DNA of 64,000 nucleotides from Portunus trituberculatus (GCF_017591435.1 NC_059283.1:2697685-2761684), one strand, 5' to 3'. Shown: positions 14,678 through 25,990, counted from the stretch's first letter. The notes: generated by a model from the sequence alone, not told the origin. Numbers and translations: made by a program.

Positions 14678-15575
14678 TTAATCCCTTCATTGCTGTCTGG
14701 CACGTATTGTCTTGATCACAAACTTCTTCAAAATTCTTTCCTTGTTACAATCATTTTTGGGTATTTTACTATAGAGAAACTTTAAAATTTAGTACATTGA
14801 TCGGCATTGATCTTTCTTCCTTTGAGCTTAATCCCTTCATCGCTGTCTAACACGTATTTCCTTGATCGTAAACCACTTTAACATTCTTTCCCTATTACAA
14901 ACATTTTTAAGCATTTAACTAGACAGAAACTTTAAATTCTTTTAAATCCTTTTTTCTTTCTATATCTTTGAGTTTAATCCCTTCATTGCTGTCTGGCACG
15001 TATTTCCTTGATCACAAACTACTTCAAGACATTTCCTTCCCCCCTTTTTGCAATAATTTTTGAGCATTTTACTAGAAAGAAACTTCAAAACCTAGTACAT
15101 TGATCCTTCTTTCTATATCTTTGAGTTTAATCTTTTTATTTCTGGCTGACACGCATTTCTTTGATCGTAAACCACTTCAAGATTCTTTCCTGTTAGTCGA
15201 AGCATTTTACTAGAGAGGAACCTTAAACTCTAGTACATCAAGGCTTTCTTTCTTTCTATATATATATATTTTTTACTTAATCGGTTCATTGCTGGCTGAG
15301 ACGCATTTCCTTAATCACAAGCCACTTCAAAACATTTCTATCCGGTGCAACCATTTTTTATCACTTTACCAGCAATAAACTTTAAAATCTGGTATAGTGA
15401 CAGTTCTTTCTTTCTGTAACTTTGAATTTAACTCCTCCATTGCTATCTGGCACGTATTTCCTTGACCATAAACCACTTCAAGACAACTTCTCTCCCTGTT
15501 ACAACCATCTTCAGACATTTTACTACTTAGAGACTGAAATATCTACTGTATTAACTCCTTTCTTTTCTTTACAGT
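14678..15575 (+). repeat. Six-copy tandem array of a 150-bp unit
   Basis: Units begin TTAATCCCTTCATTGCTG and start at 14678, 14828, 14974, 15127, 15277 and 15428 (spacing 146-153 bp). Conserved parts are the CACGTATTTCCTTGATC segment at about +25, AACCACTTCAAGA at about +45, a TTTTACTAGA-like core at about +95, and a TTCTTTCTATATCTTTGAG end. Divergence is moderate. The unit start resembles the termini of the piggyBac-like MITEs at 44.2, 46.0 and 52.7 kb. No coding capacity. Confidence 0.85.
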
Positions 15576-15810
15576 ACACAGGGTTTATAATGCAGTGAAT
15601 TAACGCATATCGCAGAGAAAACGCTAAGAAGAGTGTGGTATTGTTGAGAGAGTGTTGGTTCTCCAGTGTCACCCTTAAGTTCTCGAAGGATGGACCGGCT
15701 TTGCTTTGGAAGGTTAGTGTCAGTGAATGTGAGATGATACGTGTCCGATAATATGATTGGTGCGTGTGCGTTCTTGGTTCGAGTCTGCCCTTGGGATTTG
15801 TAAATGGTAT

Positions 15811-15812
<2 letters not shown>

Positions 15813-15853
<41 letters not shown>

Positions 15854-15892
15854 TTTCAAGCAGTCCTGTCTAGATTAAAGTGACGAATTTGC

Positions 15893-15926
<34 letters not shown>
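15813..15926. repeat. (GT)n and (CA)n pair
   Basis: (GT)n at 15813-15851 and (CA)n at 15895-15926 lie 43 bp apart in inverted-repeat relation. Confidence 0.95.
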
Positions 15927-15929
<3 letters not shown>

Positions 15930-16560
15930 ACAAAGGTAAAGGTGTAACAACTCATTTAGAACCAGGTGTTAAACTAAGGAAGGAAGCTAACATAACACTC
16001 ACCCCAGTTAGCACCACCACACCACACTCACACTTACACCCTCTTACCACCACCACCACCACCACCACCATCACTACCACCTCACTCTAGCCACCCTCAG
16101 CGTCCCCTACAAGAGCCTGGTTTGCGGGGTAAGGGCGAGTAGCGAGTAACTGCTTTCCTGTTGTAATGTTTATCCAGAATTTAACGCTGCTTGTCTCAGT
16201 AAATCAGTTTAATTAAGAGACGTATTTACTCTTTATTAACGGTGGTCTTTGATTAACCTCAGGCTTGAGAGGAGAGAGAGAGAGAGAGAGAGAGGGGAGT
16301 CAGGGCACGCCGCTCCCCCTTCACCCTCCCTCCTCCCAAACCCCTTTCACCTAACTCGATCCCCCAGACTTGGGTTCTCGTCCTCGACTCTGCTCATTAC
16401 GGGAAGCAGGTCCAGGCGATGTTGGTTTACGATTTTTACCTTACATTATGATTTCTCGGTAATTACCACTACAACATGGGTGGCAATTAAGCTGCTTGTT
16501 CTCTTTTTTTTTTTTTTTTTCCTCTTCCGAGTTGCTGTTTCCCTCATCTTGACCGTGGAG
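15927..16560. other. Intergenic stretch with a short (CAC)n
   Basis: (CAC)n at 16046-16070, a short GA run at 16269-16294 and a T run at 16505-16520. No gene seen. Confidence 0.5.
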
Positions 16561-17000
16561 GAGGGAGAGTGAGGGAGGGAGAGGGAGAGTAAGAGGAATT
16601 GAGGGTTAGTATTGGAAGGTGAATAGGGTAAGGAGTGATGAGTTTGAAAAAGGTAAGAAAGTGAAGAATAAGGAGTGAGTTAGTAAGGGAAGGTGAATAA
16701 TGAGTAAGAAGTGAAGGGGGAATTGGAGAGGCAAGAAAGTGAAGGAGAGTAAGGAGTGAGTGTAAGAGTAGGAGTGAGTTATAGTAAGGGAAAATGAATA
16801 GGGAGTAAGGAGTGAGGGAGAATTGGAAAGGCAAGAAAGTGAATAAGAGTAAAGAGTGAGTATAAAAGTAAGAGTGAGTTAGTGGAGTGAGGAGTGATGA
16901 GTTAGGAAAAATAAGAAAGTGAAGGAGGGTAAGAAGTGAGTGTTAGAGTAAGAGTGAGCTTGAGTTAAGAGGAATGAGGGAAGGTAAGCAATGGCGTGAG
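16561..17000 (+). repeat. Purine-rich minisatellite, period about 80-100 bp
   Basis: An AAGAAAGTGAA core recurs at 16654, 16733, 16833 and 16913. Between cores are phrases such as AAGGAGTGAGTGTAAGAGTAG and AATTGGARAGGC. Smaller GTAAGGAGTGAG units of 12-20 bp give a nested period. The strand is almost free of C and T runs. Minus-strand frames are Ser/Leu/Pro low-complexity. Confidence 0.7.
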
Positions 17001-19922
17001 GGGAGTAGCAGGGGTGTAGGAGGATAAGGGGCCACATTTCCACTTGGGTGATCCCTCGGGAGGCTGCGATGAGGTCAGCAAATAATGGGCGAGGAGTCAT
17101 AACTGGCGGGAGGAAGCAATAATATGGCACTGTTTGGCAGCTCCTCCACGAACACCAATTAATTAGGAAGGTAAGCAGGTGAGGTGCCAGGTGATGCTGG
17201 ATCGTTAACTTACCACACCACTATTACTCTCCCTCCCTCTCCCCCACACCTCCTCTCCCTCTCCTCGTTTCCAGAATCCTGCGCCACAATCCCAAGCTCC
17301 ACCACCATCACCACCGTCACCTTTTCGTAAAAACAACATATTAATCTTAAATAATTTTGTTTATAATGCATTTTTATGAAAACTAATCAAGGTAAGAAAC
17401 TGACATAGTGTGTAGTGTTAATTAATGAGAGAAACGCCTGCCCTCCATGACGTTTTTATTTCGCAGTTTTCATTGTTGGTTCATATTATTAAAATGTAAT
17501 TTGATAGACCATTCATTCATTTTGGCTTTTTAGTTGACCAAAGTTTAATTAATCATAATAATTAAACACTCACACGTTTGATTCCTTTGGCGAGACTCGT
17601 GCTTTGAGAAAATAGTGACTTTTATGTTGCCTTTCTTTTATTTGGTTAATGAAATGGTGATGGAAGTGATGGTGGTGGTGGTGAGTGGTGTAGTTGTGGG
17701 TAGATATCTGGCATTGGTGACGTGCAGGTAATGGTGATGTGGCTATGATGTGGTTAAAGCGGTAACGATATAATTGAAGTGGTGATTATGTATTCATGGT
17801 GGTAGTGTGGTTATGGTAATAAGTGTAGTGTCTGGTGTTCATGGTAATTGATGTGTGGCTGTGGTGACGAGCGATGGCACAGATAGTGATGATGCAAATA
17901 AACACCTTGGCATACCTTGGAGACTTTCACTAGTGTAATCCTGATTGTCGGGAGAGCAAAGTAGGACTCTAGAAGTTTTTATTTACCATTTGTTTGATTC
18001 CGGGATCAGCAGAGACAAGCGGAAAATAAGCTGCATTTAATCAGTACGTTACGATCTGAACACATTTTAGTCAACGGAACACATCAATACTACTGTTTTT
18101 CGTCGTTTGACTTTAGTTTTATACAGAAAGAAACATTGCGAACTGTGTAATTTGTTTTCTCATTTCGAACCAGTTGAGTACACTTATTATATAGTTGCAA
18201 TTTACCATATAGAGTGCGTTAATGACACTGTAACATGAGTACGTACATTAATACTTGTAGTATATTAGAAGCACCACATAGATAGGAAACAACTAATTTA
18301 GATGCTACTTGTATCACGACTAAAGATTCAGTGAAACAGACATATTTCAAATCTATCAACATTTTTTTTTGTATAAACCATGCTAACCTGATGCTAATAC
18401 ACGGAGAACATGTATACTTAGATCTATTATTAGCTAAGAAAAAGAAAAGAAGAGAAAATAATTGATATATACATTAATTGCTGTCTCGACTCAGGATTCG
18501 GTGAAGCAGCTGGATTTCACATTCCTCGCCGGCTGACCAGTGAGCGTTTAGTGCGTGGCTGACGGTAGAGGAGGGAGGTGGAGGCGTGGAGACGGCGTGG
18601 CGGAGGCGTTGCTGTCGTCATGGCGTGGTGTTCTTCCCGTCTTGTTGATTAGGTAAGTAAGGTTTGATGTTCTTATGAGCTGTATTTCCTGCTTGAAGGC
18701 GTCCGTCACGAGTAAGACTTTCTCATCGTTAAGAATTTTCTGATTTTCTAACGTTAACCCAGTCTTCCGTTCATTTGCCTTACCCTCCCTCTTCCCCCCG
18801 TCTTCCTTCTCTCCACTACCTTCCCACTTTTCCCCCACCCTGCTGTCTCTTACTCGTCTCTCACTTGCTCCTCCTCGTTTCTTACTCCGAGGTTGCCATT
18901 CGCTTCTTTAAATATTCTCTACATTTTGTAATCGATTTCAGAGACCTGTATTAGTTTCCCTTCCTGAGTTTTGGCGTCTGTTTTTTCTATACACACACAT
19001 CCTTCTTCCTACCATTCACCTTCCCTCCCCATTATGTTCTCCCCATTCCCCCACTGGCCTTCTCTCCTCCCCCTCCTCGTTTGTACCTCCACAGCCTCTG
19101 GTCACTAACTCATCAAAAATATTACGGCGCCCTAAACTTTGAGTAATTAGTGAGGTAGCGTGGAGTGCGATCCTTGAGTCTACCTGTCTCATGGGAAGTG
19201 AATGCTGGCACAGGTATGCGGTGTTAATAAACGGGAGTGGCTGGCGGCGGCGCGGCGGTGAGAGGAGTGACTGGTCTTGGAGTGAGTTATTGACTGGTTC
19301 TGAGGTGACTGATGCTAGTTGGCTTACCTGTGACTAATTAATGGTGATTTGAGTGAAGGGTATTATTGCTTGTGCCGCTGCATGACTGCTGATTGAGGTG
19401 CGTCTGAGAGATTGGAAAAAAAAATAATGCATTGTTGTATATTAAGTTTTGTTTGTGTTCCATTCAGTTTATTCATGAAATGTTGATTTTAATGATTGGT
19501 CTGCACGTATATATGGAACAAGGAAATTATGCTCTATACTTGGAACGTTTTCCTTATTATTCCAACATTTTTTTTTCTGTATTGGACTGAAGCACGTCGG
19601 CTCGTTTTGGATTAATTACTTTCTGGAATCGGATGACTCGGTAATTGGATTGTTCAACACCAAAAGTGGAAATTTCACCAAGCCATTATTCATCTTGCCA
19701 AACAGAAGCTGAGAATTTTGAAGTTCTAACAGAATTGAAGATAGGGTATTTCCTTCCTTGTAGTTAAGATGGACATAATCATGATTTTTTTTATCTTACT
19801 ATATGATTTTACTCTTTTCCTTATAATAAAGCTGCATTTTTTCTTTATTCTAACTCGAACACGTAGTATAATGGACTACTATCTGGTGTTTATGACATGC
19901 TGTAAACTAAGTGAAATGTTTA
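17001..19922. other. Intergenic stretch, no gene seen
   Basis: Contains GTG/GAT-rich cryptically simple DNA at 17650-17890 and AT-rich unique DNA to 18480. A weak direct repeat of about 40 bp links 18311-18360 and 18482-18530 (ATTCRGTGAARCAG shared). A repeat-free GC-balanced patch lies at 19110-19280. No exon can be supported. Confidence 0.35.
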
Positions 19923-20105
19923 GAAGCTAATCTTCCACCTTCCCGGCAGGACACGAGCGGCAGTGGCGGCACTTTTCGGCTCCCCTTGATCGTCGTCCCC
20001 TGCACCGCTACCTACCCGCCGGCCAGACTACACGCCTGCGCACCCTGAGTAGCACGCGTCACCAGCACAGCTACAGTGTACACAACGCTGGACTGAAGAG
20101 AAGTA
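19923..20105 (+). repeat. Dispersed module, copy 1
   Basis: Shares with 22143-22337 and 22452-22560 the phrases AGCTAATCTTCCACC, CACTTTTCGGCTCC, AGCACGCGTCACCA and, with copy 2, GGACTGAAGAGAAGT. It opens like a splice acceptor: branch-type CTAAT, pyrimidine tract, then CAG at 19947-19949. Directly downstream lies the LINE fragment. Whether it is a duplicated exon or part of a transposable element cannot be told by eye. Confidence 0.75.
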
Positions 20106-20167
20106 TATGTAGATTAAAGGCAGAGGAAGGAGTTTTTAGGTCACAATAGGAATTACAAGTCAGGTAG

Positions 20168-20660
20168 TTAACGAGGACAGCCAAAAGCAATTATGAAGTA
20201 AAGGTAGCCAGCCAGGAGGAGACTGACCCCAAGTGATTTTATCAGGTATATTGGGCGAAAAATAGAGAAACAATAGATCCATTAAAGATAGTTAACGGTG
20301 AGTTGGTTAATTCAAAGGAAGAGATTAGTAAAATTCTGAATATGTATATCCTTGCCTTCACCAGGGAAATCTATAAGAAACGATGGATAATGAGTAGTTT
20401 TAAAGAACGGAACGAATTGATAGATATTTCCATAACCAGGGAGATGCATTAGTTAAAAAAAAATCGTCACCGGATCCAGCCGAAATGTACGTATCTCAGC
20501 ACTTAAGGATGCAGAGGCTATTAGTGACCCGTTTCTTAGGAAATTACTAGACACGAAAGATATCGATCATGTGGAAGCAGGCGGAAGTAGCACCAATCTG
20601 AGAGGATAATAATGTTTAATTGAATTGCAGTAAAGTAATGGAGTTGGTGGGAAACGTCTA
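20168..20660 (+). mobile_element. Dead LINE fragment, reverse transcriptase N-terminal part (CR1/Jockey-like)
   Basis: Interrupted reading frames give, in order, RTAKSNYEVKVA, DPLKIVNGELV, EEISKILN, FTRE, DISITREM, SPDPAEMY (a decayed KSPGPDEMYP-type motif), LKDAEAISDPFLRKLL, WKQAEVAPI at 20572-20598 and SKVMEL at 20629. These are in the order found at the start of the RT domain of CR1/Jockey-clade non-LTR retrotransposons. At least four in-frame stops and two frame changes show that it is a pseudogene. The catalytic YADD region, the endonuclease and the 3' end are not seen, so it is a short truncated relic. Confidence 0.85.
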
Positions 20661-22142
20661 GACAAACATGACACGTCGATTAGCATGGTTACATAAAGGT
20701 AATTTTGTCTTGTGGTTTTTACAGTAAAGTTTACGAGGTACCATATATTGGAGGTAATTGGCATTATGTATATATGGGCTTTAATATACCGTTTGAGAAG
20801 GCTTCTGAGAAAGGTTAGGATAGCTGGGAAGGTGTTAGGCTGGATAACGTCGTAGCGAGGCGACAGGTGAGTTGTAAACGTTTTTAAATCAGTAGTAAAA
20901 TCGTTAGCGGTCACATCCTAATCCTAGTTCGCTTACTTTTTGTAGTATTTAATTTTATTTGAAAATTTCTATTTACTCTTTGTAACCTTTCATTTTAACA
21001 TCAGAATTATGACTTTTTTAAATTACTTCATATGATAGTTTTGTCAGTCATCGCCAGCTTTAATATATAGTTCATAGCGTTGCTAAATCTACAAAAATGT
21101 GTAATAGAGATCCAGAAGATTCGCCAATTAACGACTGATTGTTATGCAAGAGTGTAATCATAGTTATTAAGTCTTAGTTTATACATACTCACGTGACTTC
21201 TCATAACTCAGGATTCACGAAGTAACGCTCATGATTAGTGGTTTTTATCATAGTCCGAACATTCATAACATTCACTCTGACGTAACATTCACGCTCATAG
21301 ATTTTTATTCATAGTTGAGGGATTCATTAAGCAACACGTGTACTCATAATGGTGTCTATTTATTCACATTTGGGTGCTTCATTAATTCATCAGTAATGCA
21401 ACGCTATGTAAGGGACCCAGCTGACTCTGTTCTAGGAATACGCACCTTGCCTTTGGCGCCGCCACGTGTGTACCCCACTCCCAGGTGAATTCTTAGTTAA
21501 TTATCCAGGTATGGTTCAGGATATTGGGTCGATCGCCTCAGGACTCGATAGTGTGGGACTGGGTCTGGGGTCCGTAGCGTTTGTACCTTCTAATTCTTCG
21601 TAATGGAGTGCCTTTAAGAATTTAACTATTCGTTCATCTATTTTATAGTCTCCCCATCCCTGCATAGTGCTGGAATAAAGGGAGGAAAGAAACTATTGGT
21701 GTTTTAAAGATAAGATTTGTATTAGAAAGATCATGTAATTAATGTCTTCTTTTGCCAAGTGTGTTCTAAAGTCTATGTATAAGATCAATAAGGAATTCAT
21801 CTAATTTTTTCGACCCTAGTACTAGAATGAATTGTTGGTGGGAAATGGGAAAGACTAGGTGTGGGAGGAAGGAGGTAAAATTAAGGTAGGTGTGTGTGAG
21901 TAAATTGAGGTAGGTGGGTGTGAATGAAGTGTCTGCCGAATGAAAATTAAGAGGGCAAGTGAATTAGTGAAAATCAAAGCGGGTGTATGTACAATGAGCG
22001 GGGAATCTAAATAAATGGCATGTGAAGATTGAGACGCATAAATTTATTGCAAGTTTAGTTAGTTCCACACTGTTGCCATCATTAGGTAGTTTCTTTTGAT
22101 AATTAGTTTTCACTTCTAGCAGTCGATTTCTGAAACCAGTGT
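20661..22142. other. AT-rich stretch with a degenerate short tandem repeat
   Basis: At 21205-21390 phrases of the type ACGCTCATRRTT...TTTATYCATAGT...GATTCATTAA recur at about 50-65 bp spacing, suggesting an old tandem array. The remainder is unique and no gene is seen. A GC-balanced patch with CCACGTGTG lies at about 21410-21560. Confidence 0.4.
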
Positions 22143-22337
22143 GTGTAGGAGCTAATCTTCCACCTTTTCGTCAGTACAGGAGAGGCGTTGGCGACACTTT
22201 TCGGCTCCACTACTCACCTGCCACTGACGCCGCTGACACAGCTGAGCAGCACGCGTCACCAACACCGCTGTGAAGGAATACTACTACTACACAGGCGCTG
22301 TGAAGGAATACTATATACTACAGGACTGAAGAGAAGT
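22143..22337 (+). repeat. Dispersed module, copy 2
   Basis: Best-preserved partner of copy 3 (nearly identical over the first 70 bp) and related to copy 1. The CAG of the acceptor-like head is at 22172-22174. It carries an internal duplication in which CGCTGTGAAGGAATACTA occurs twice, so it is longer than copy 3. It ends with GGACTGAAGAGAAGT, as copy 1 does. Confidence 0.8.
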
Positions 22338-22393
22338 GTAGCAAGCAGGTTATATATATAGAGAGAGAGGGAAGGGAAGAAAGAATGCTTTAT

Positions 22394-22451
22394 AGATCAG
22401 TCAACAATGAGTTTTTTATTTTAGATCAGTCAACAATGAGTTTTTTATTTT
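22394..22451 (+). repeat. Perfect 29-bp tandem duplication
   Basis: The 29-bp unit starting AGATCAGTCAACAATGAG occurs at 22394-22422 and again, identically, at 22423-22451. It directly abuts the third module copy at 22452, so it marks a duplication or insertion junction. Confidence 0.95.
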
Positions 22452-22560
22452 GTGTAGGAGCTAATCTTCCACCTTTTCGTCAGTACAGGAGAGGCGTTGG
22501 CGACACTTTTCGGCTCCACTTCTCACCTGCCGCCGACACAGCTGAGCAGCACGCGTCATA
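22452..22560 (+). repeat. Dispersed module, copy 3 (3'-truncated)
   Basis: Nearly identical to copy 2 from GTGTAGGAGCTAATC through CACTTTTCGGCTCCAC. It then lacks about 10 bp and loses similarity after ACGCGTCA. The acceptor-like CAG is at 22481-22483. Confidence 0.8.
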
Positions 22561-23221
22561 AACAGCGCAACAGCGAGAAGGACGAAAGGACATTGCAAGA
22601 AGCAACGTGAAGAAGGAAAGGATAATAACGTCGGCCTAGCACTTGGGTTCAAAAGCTTCGGGCGTCTTTAGTGAGCAGAGTTTGTTTTTCCTTACTCACT
22701 CACTGGTGGACGCTCTGGGACTTAAAAACCTGTTGTGGTCGTTCAAATAGCGGCTGGCTTCATGAAACGAAGAAAACACTGATGAGAGAGAACAAGCATT
22801 GCATACCCCGGACCTTAAGAGTCAGTCATAATTAGTTAGTTTTATTACCAGCCCGTGGGGGTGTCCGTGAGAGTAGTAGATAACTACTACCACGAGGGAG
22901 ATTTGACACCACACTCCAAGGGTTCGAGGACGCCACTCACCCCCACACTCCGGCGGCCTGCCAACCGCTATGATCATGAAGTTTTTGGCCCGCTTATTTG
23001 ACTGACTATAAGCGATGACTATAAGCGAGGAAAAAAAGTACTACTTATATCGGGGAGGGGGAGAATTAGAAGAAATAAAAATAAGTGAGCCGAACAGCAA
23101 CGACTCCGAACGAAGCCTGCAGACGTGTGTCTACAGCAGCACCACCGCAACATGTGTGTGGACTTCCTTGTGGTTGGTCACCGAACCTGGAAAATACACA
23201 TGTTTGACACACACTCTTAAA
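22561..23221. other. Unique stretch before the higher-order array
   Basis: Contains a small palindrome GTAGTAGATAACTACTAC near 22873 and a direct repeat GACTATAAGCGA near 23003 and 23016. The frame at 23015-23245 is not recognisable. No gene seen. Confidence 0.4.
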
Positions 23222-23438
23222 GAGGGACGGAAAATAGGAAGGTAAGGCGTGTGAGGGTAGTGGAATAAGGTTACAGAGGGACGGACAACTAACTGCAAAA
23301 GAAGGTAAAGAAGTGTGACGGTTTAAATTGGTTTGGGAATACAGGGATGAAGAAATGAAGGGGAAGGCGGTGAGAGGCTAGTTGGGTAGAGAGAATAAAG
23401 GCTAGTTGGGTAGAGAGAATAAGACTGATGGGAAAGAG

Positions 23439-23600
23439 GTGCGTGCATGTCAAATTTCAAATACTATCTACGCAAAATCAAAAAAAACACGGAGGTTAGA
23501 GCAGAGGAAACTTGCAAGTCTAGCTAAAAAAAAAAAAGATCACTTGATTCAGCCTAACGTAACGAGAAAAACAGACACCCAGCACAAGAAACGAGCAACA
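23439..23600 (+). repeat. Dispersed core element, copy 1 (inside the higher-order repeat)
   Basis: Runs from GTGCGTGCATGTCAAATTTC to AGCACAAGAAACGAGCAAC. Shared landmarks with 24605-24780 and 27888-28072 are AGCAGAGGAAAC, TTGATTCAGCCTAACGTAA and CCAGCACAAGAAACG. Its presence outside the array shows that it is an interspersed repeat captured by the minisatellite. Confidence 0.75.
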
Positions 23601-24604
23601 TTATACATACAGGGCGGCGTTGAGGAAGCTGCAGTGTCGACGTCAGCGTATGGCGGGACAGGAGGCGAAGGGAGCAGTACTAAGGACGGCGAGGCTAAGG
23701 GAAGGTAAGAACAGATTAGTAGTGGTGTGCGCGTGTAGACAGGAGGTCGACATGGTTATAAGAAATAGCGTTAGTGACGTGGTAATAAAAGGAGAGGAAC
23801 TAGTGTAAGCTACGGTTAGATGGGAGAGGAACTAGTGTTAAGCTACGGTTAGAAGGGAGAGGAACTAAAGTGATTAAACAATACAGCGCTGCAACAAATA
23901 ATATGATGCCGGGAAGAGAAAGGAAAGGGGGTGGGAGGGGAGTAGGTAATAGACACACGAAGAATAGGAAGGTGAGGGTAGTGGTGTAGGGAATACAGGG
24001 ACGGAGAATAAATAGGAAGGTGAGGGGTAGTAGTGTAGGGGATAGTAGGACGGTGAATAGGGAGAGAAGGTGAGGAGGGATAAGGGAAGGTGGTTTGAAC
24101 GTAGTGGTGTAGGCAACAGAAGGACGAAGAAGAACTGTAAGGGAAGGCAAGATGTGAGAGTAGTTGCTTTGGGAATAAAGGAAATAAAAAATAGAAGGAA
24201 AGGGAAGATAAGAGGGAGGGGAATAGAGACTGGGAAGGGGAGGTAAGACAGTGGGAGGGTAGTTATGTCTAGAGGGACGTTGAATAGGAAGATAAGGTGG
24301 TGGGATGGTAGTGGAGTAGGGAAAAGAGGGATGGAAATAAGGTGTGAGGGTAGTTAGTTTGTGAATAAAGGGACGAAGAAATAGGTTAGATGAGGGGATG
24401 GGGAATAGAGGTACGGAAAATAGGAAGGTAAGACGGTGTGAGGGTAGTGGAATAGGTTACAGAGGGACGGACAACTGCAAAAGAAGGTAAGGAAGTGTGA
24501 CGGTTTAGTTGGTTTGGGAATACAGGGATGAAGAAATGAAAGGGAAGGGAAGGCGGTGGGAGGGTAGTTCGGTAGAGAATAGACTGACGGAAAATGGGAA
24601 AGAG

Positions 24605-24780
24605 GTGCGTGCATGTCAAATTTCAAACACTATCTACGCAAATCACGCCATTACTATCTCTATATACTGGAACACGGAGGTAGAGCAGAGGAAACTTGCA
24701 GTCTACCTAAAAAAAAAAGATCACTTGATTCAGCCTAACGTAACGAGAAAAACAGACACCCAGCACAAGAAACGAGCAAC
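24605..24780 (+). repeat. Dispersed core element, copy 2 (inside the higher-order repeat)
   Basis: Homologous to 23439-23600. It keeps a CACGCCATTACTATC segment that copy 1 has lost and the 27.9-kb copy retains in diverged form (CACGCCGTTTCTATTC), so copy 1 is a deletion derivative here. Confidence 0.75.
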
Positions 24781-25990
24781 ATTACATACAGGGCGGCGTT
24801 GAGGAAGCTGCAGTGTCGACGTCAGCGTATGGCGGGACAGGAGGCGAAGAGAGCAGTACTAAGGATGGCGAGGCTAAGGGCAGGTAAGAATAGATTAGTA
24901 GTGGTGTGCGCGTGTAGAGAGGAGGTCGTCATGGTTATAAGGAATAGCGTTAGTGACGTGGTAATAAAAGGAGAGGAACTAGTGTAAGCTACGGTTAGAA
25001 GGGAGAGGAACTAAAGTGATTAAACAATACAGCGTTGCAACAAATAATATGATGCCGGGAAGAGAAGGGAAAGGGGGTGGGAGGGGAGTAGGTAATAGAC
25101 ACACGAAGAATAGGAAGGTGAGGGTAGTGTGGTGTAGGGAATACAGGGACACACGAAGAATAGGAAGGTGAGGGTAGTGGTGTAGGGAATACAGGGACGG
25201 AGAATAGGAAGATGAGGTAGTGTGAGGGTAGTGGTGTAGGAGATAGAAGGACGGTGAATAGGGAGAGGTGGTCAGGGATAAGGGAAGGTGGTTTGAACGT
25301 AGTGGTGTAGGCAACAGAAGGACGAAGAAGAACTGTAAGAGAAGGCAAGATGTGAGAGTAGTTGCTTTGGGAATAAAGTAAATAAAAAATAGAAGGAAAG
25401 GGAAGATAAGAGGGAGGGGAATAGAGACTGGGAAGGGGAGGTAAGACAGTGGGAGGGTAGTTATGTCTAGAGAGACGTTGAATAGGAAGATAAGGTGGGA
25501 TGGTAGTGGAGTAGGGAAAAGAGGGATGGAAATAGGAAGGTAAGACGGTGTGAGGGTAGTTAGTTTGGGAATAAAGGGACGAAGAAATAGGTTCGATGAG
25601 GGGATGGGGAATAGAGGGACGGAAAATAAGAAGATAAGACGGACAACTGCAAAAGAACGTAAGGAAGCGTGACGGTTTAGTTGGTTTGGGAATACAGGGA
25701 TGAAGAAATGAAAGGGGAAGGCGGTGGGAGGGTAGTCGGGTAGAGAATAGACTGACGGAAAATGGGAAAGAGGTAAGGTGGTGGGGGGATAGTGGGACAG
25801 GAAACAGAGACGAAAAATGGGAAGGGGAGGTAAGGTAATGGGTGGGTGGTGAGGTTGGGAATAGTGACAGAGACTGGGAAGAGAAGGTAAGGAGGGTAGT
25901 GGGGTGACACAGACGGAGAATGGGAAGGGAGGATAAGGTAGTGGGGAAGAAAATAGTGACGGAGAATCGGTGAATTAGAGGCAGTTAGGT

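Larger units (their letters stand above)
23222..25990 (+). repeat. G-rich minisatellite in a higher-order repeat of about 1.18 kb, about 2.3 copies
   Basis: The basic unit of about 46-60 bp has the form GGAATACAGGGACGGAGAATAGGAAGGTRAGG...GTGAGGGTAGTGG; a clear adjacent pair lies at 25100-25199. Several such units plus a non-minisatellite core form a larger unit: 23222 to about 24407, about 24407 to 25612, and a partial third from about 25613. Matching landmarks are ACGGAAAATAGGAAGG at 23227, 24413 and (diverged) 25619, and the core starts at 23439 and 24605. The two full copies are roughly 95 percent alike or better. In the core only copy 1 carries an extra 33-bp duplication (about 23790-23860). 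Minus-strand frames are Pro/Ser/Tyr/Leu low-complexity. Confidence 0.9.

Noticed and set aside
14678..15575. CRISPR array (regular repeats)
   Set aside because: Repeats are 150 bp, diverged along their whole length and lack unique spacers. The DNA is eukaryotic in character.
23620..24987. Two near-identical 62-codon frames 1179 bp apart, suggesting a duplicated small gene
   Set aside because: Between the copies amino-acid-changing differences (about five) outnumber silent ones (about two), the frames start at TTG rather than ATG, and the DNA is part of the higher-order repeat. There is no sign of coding selection.
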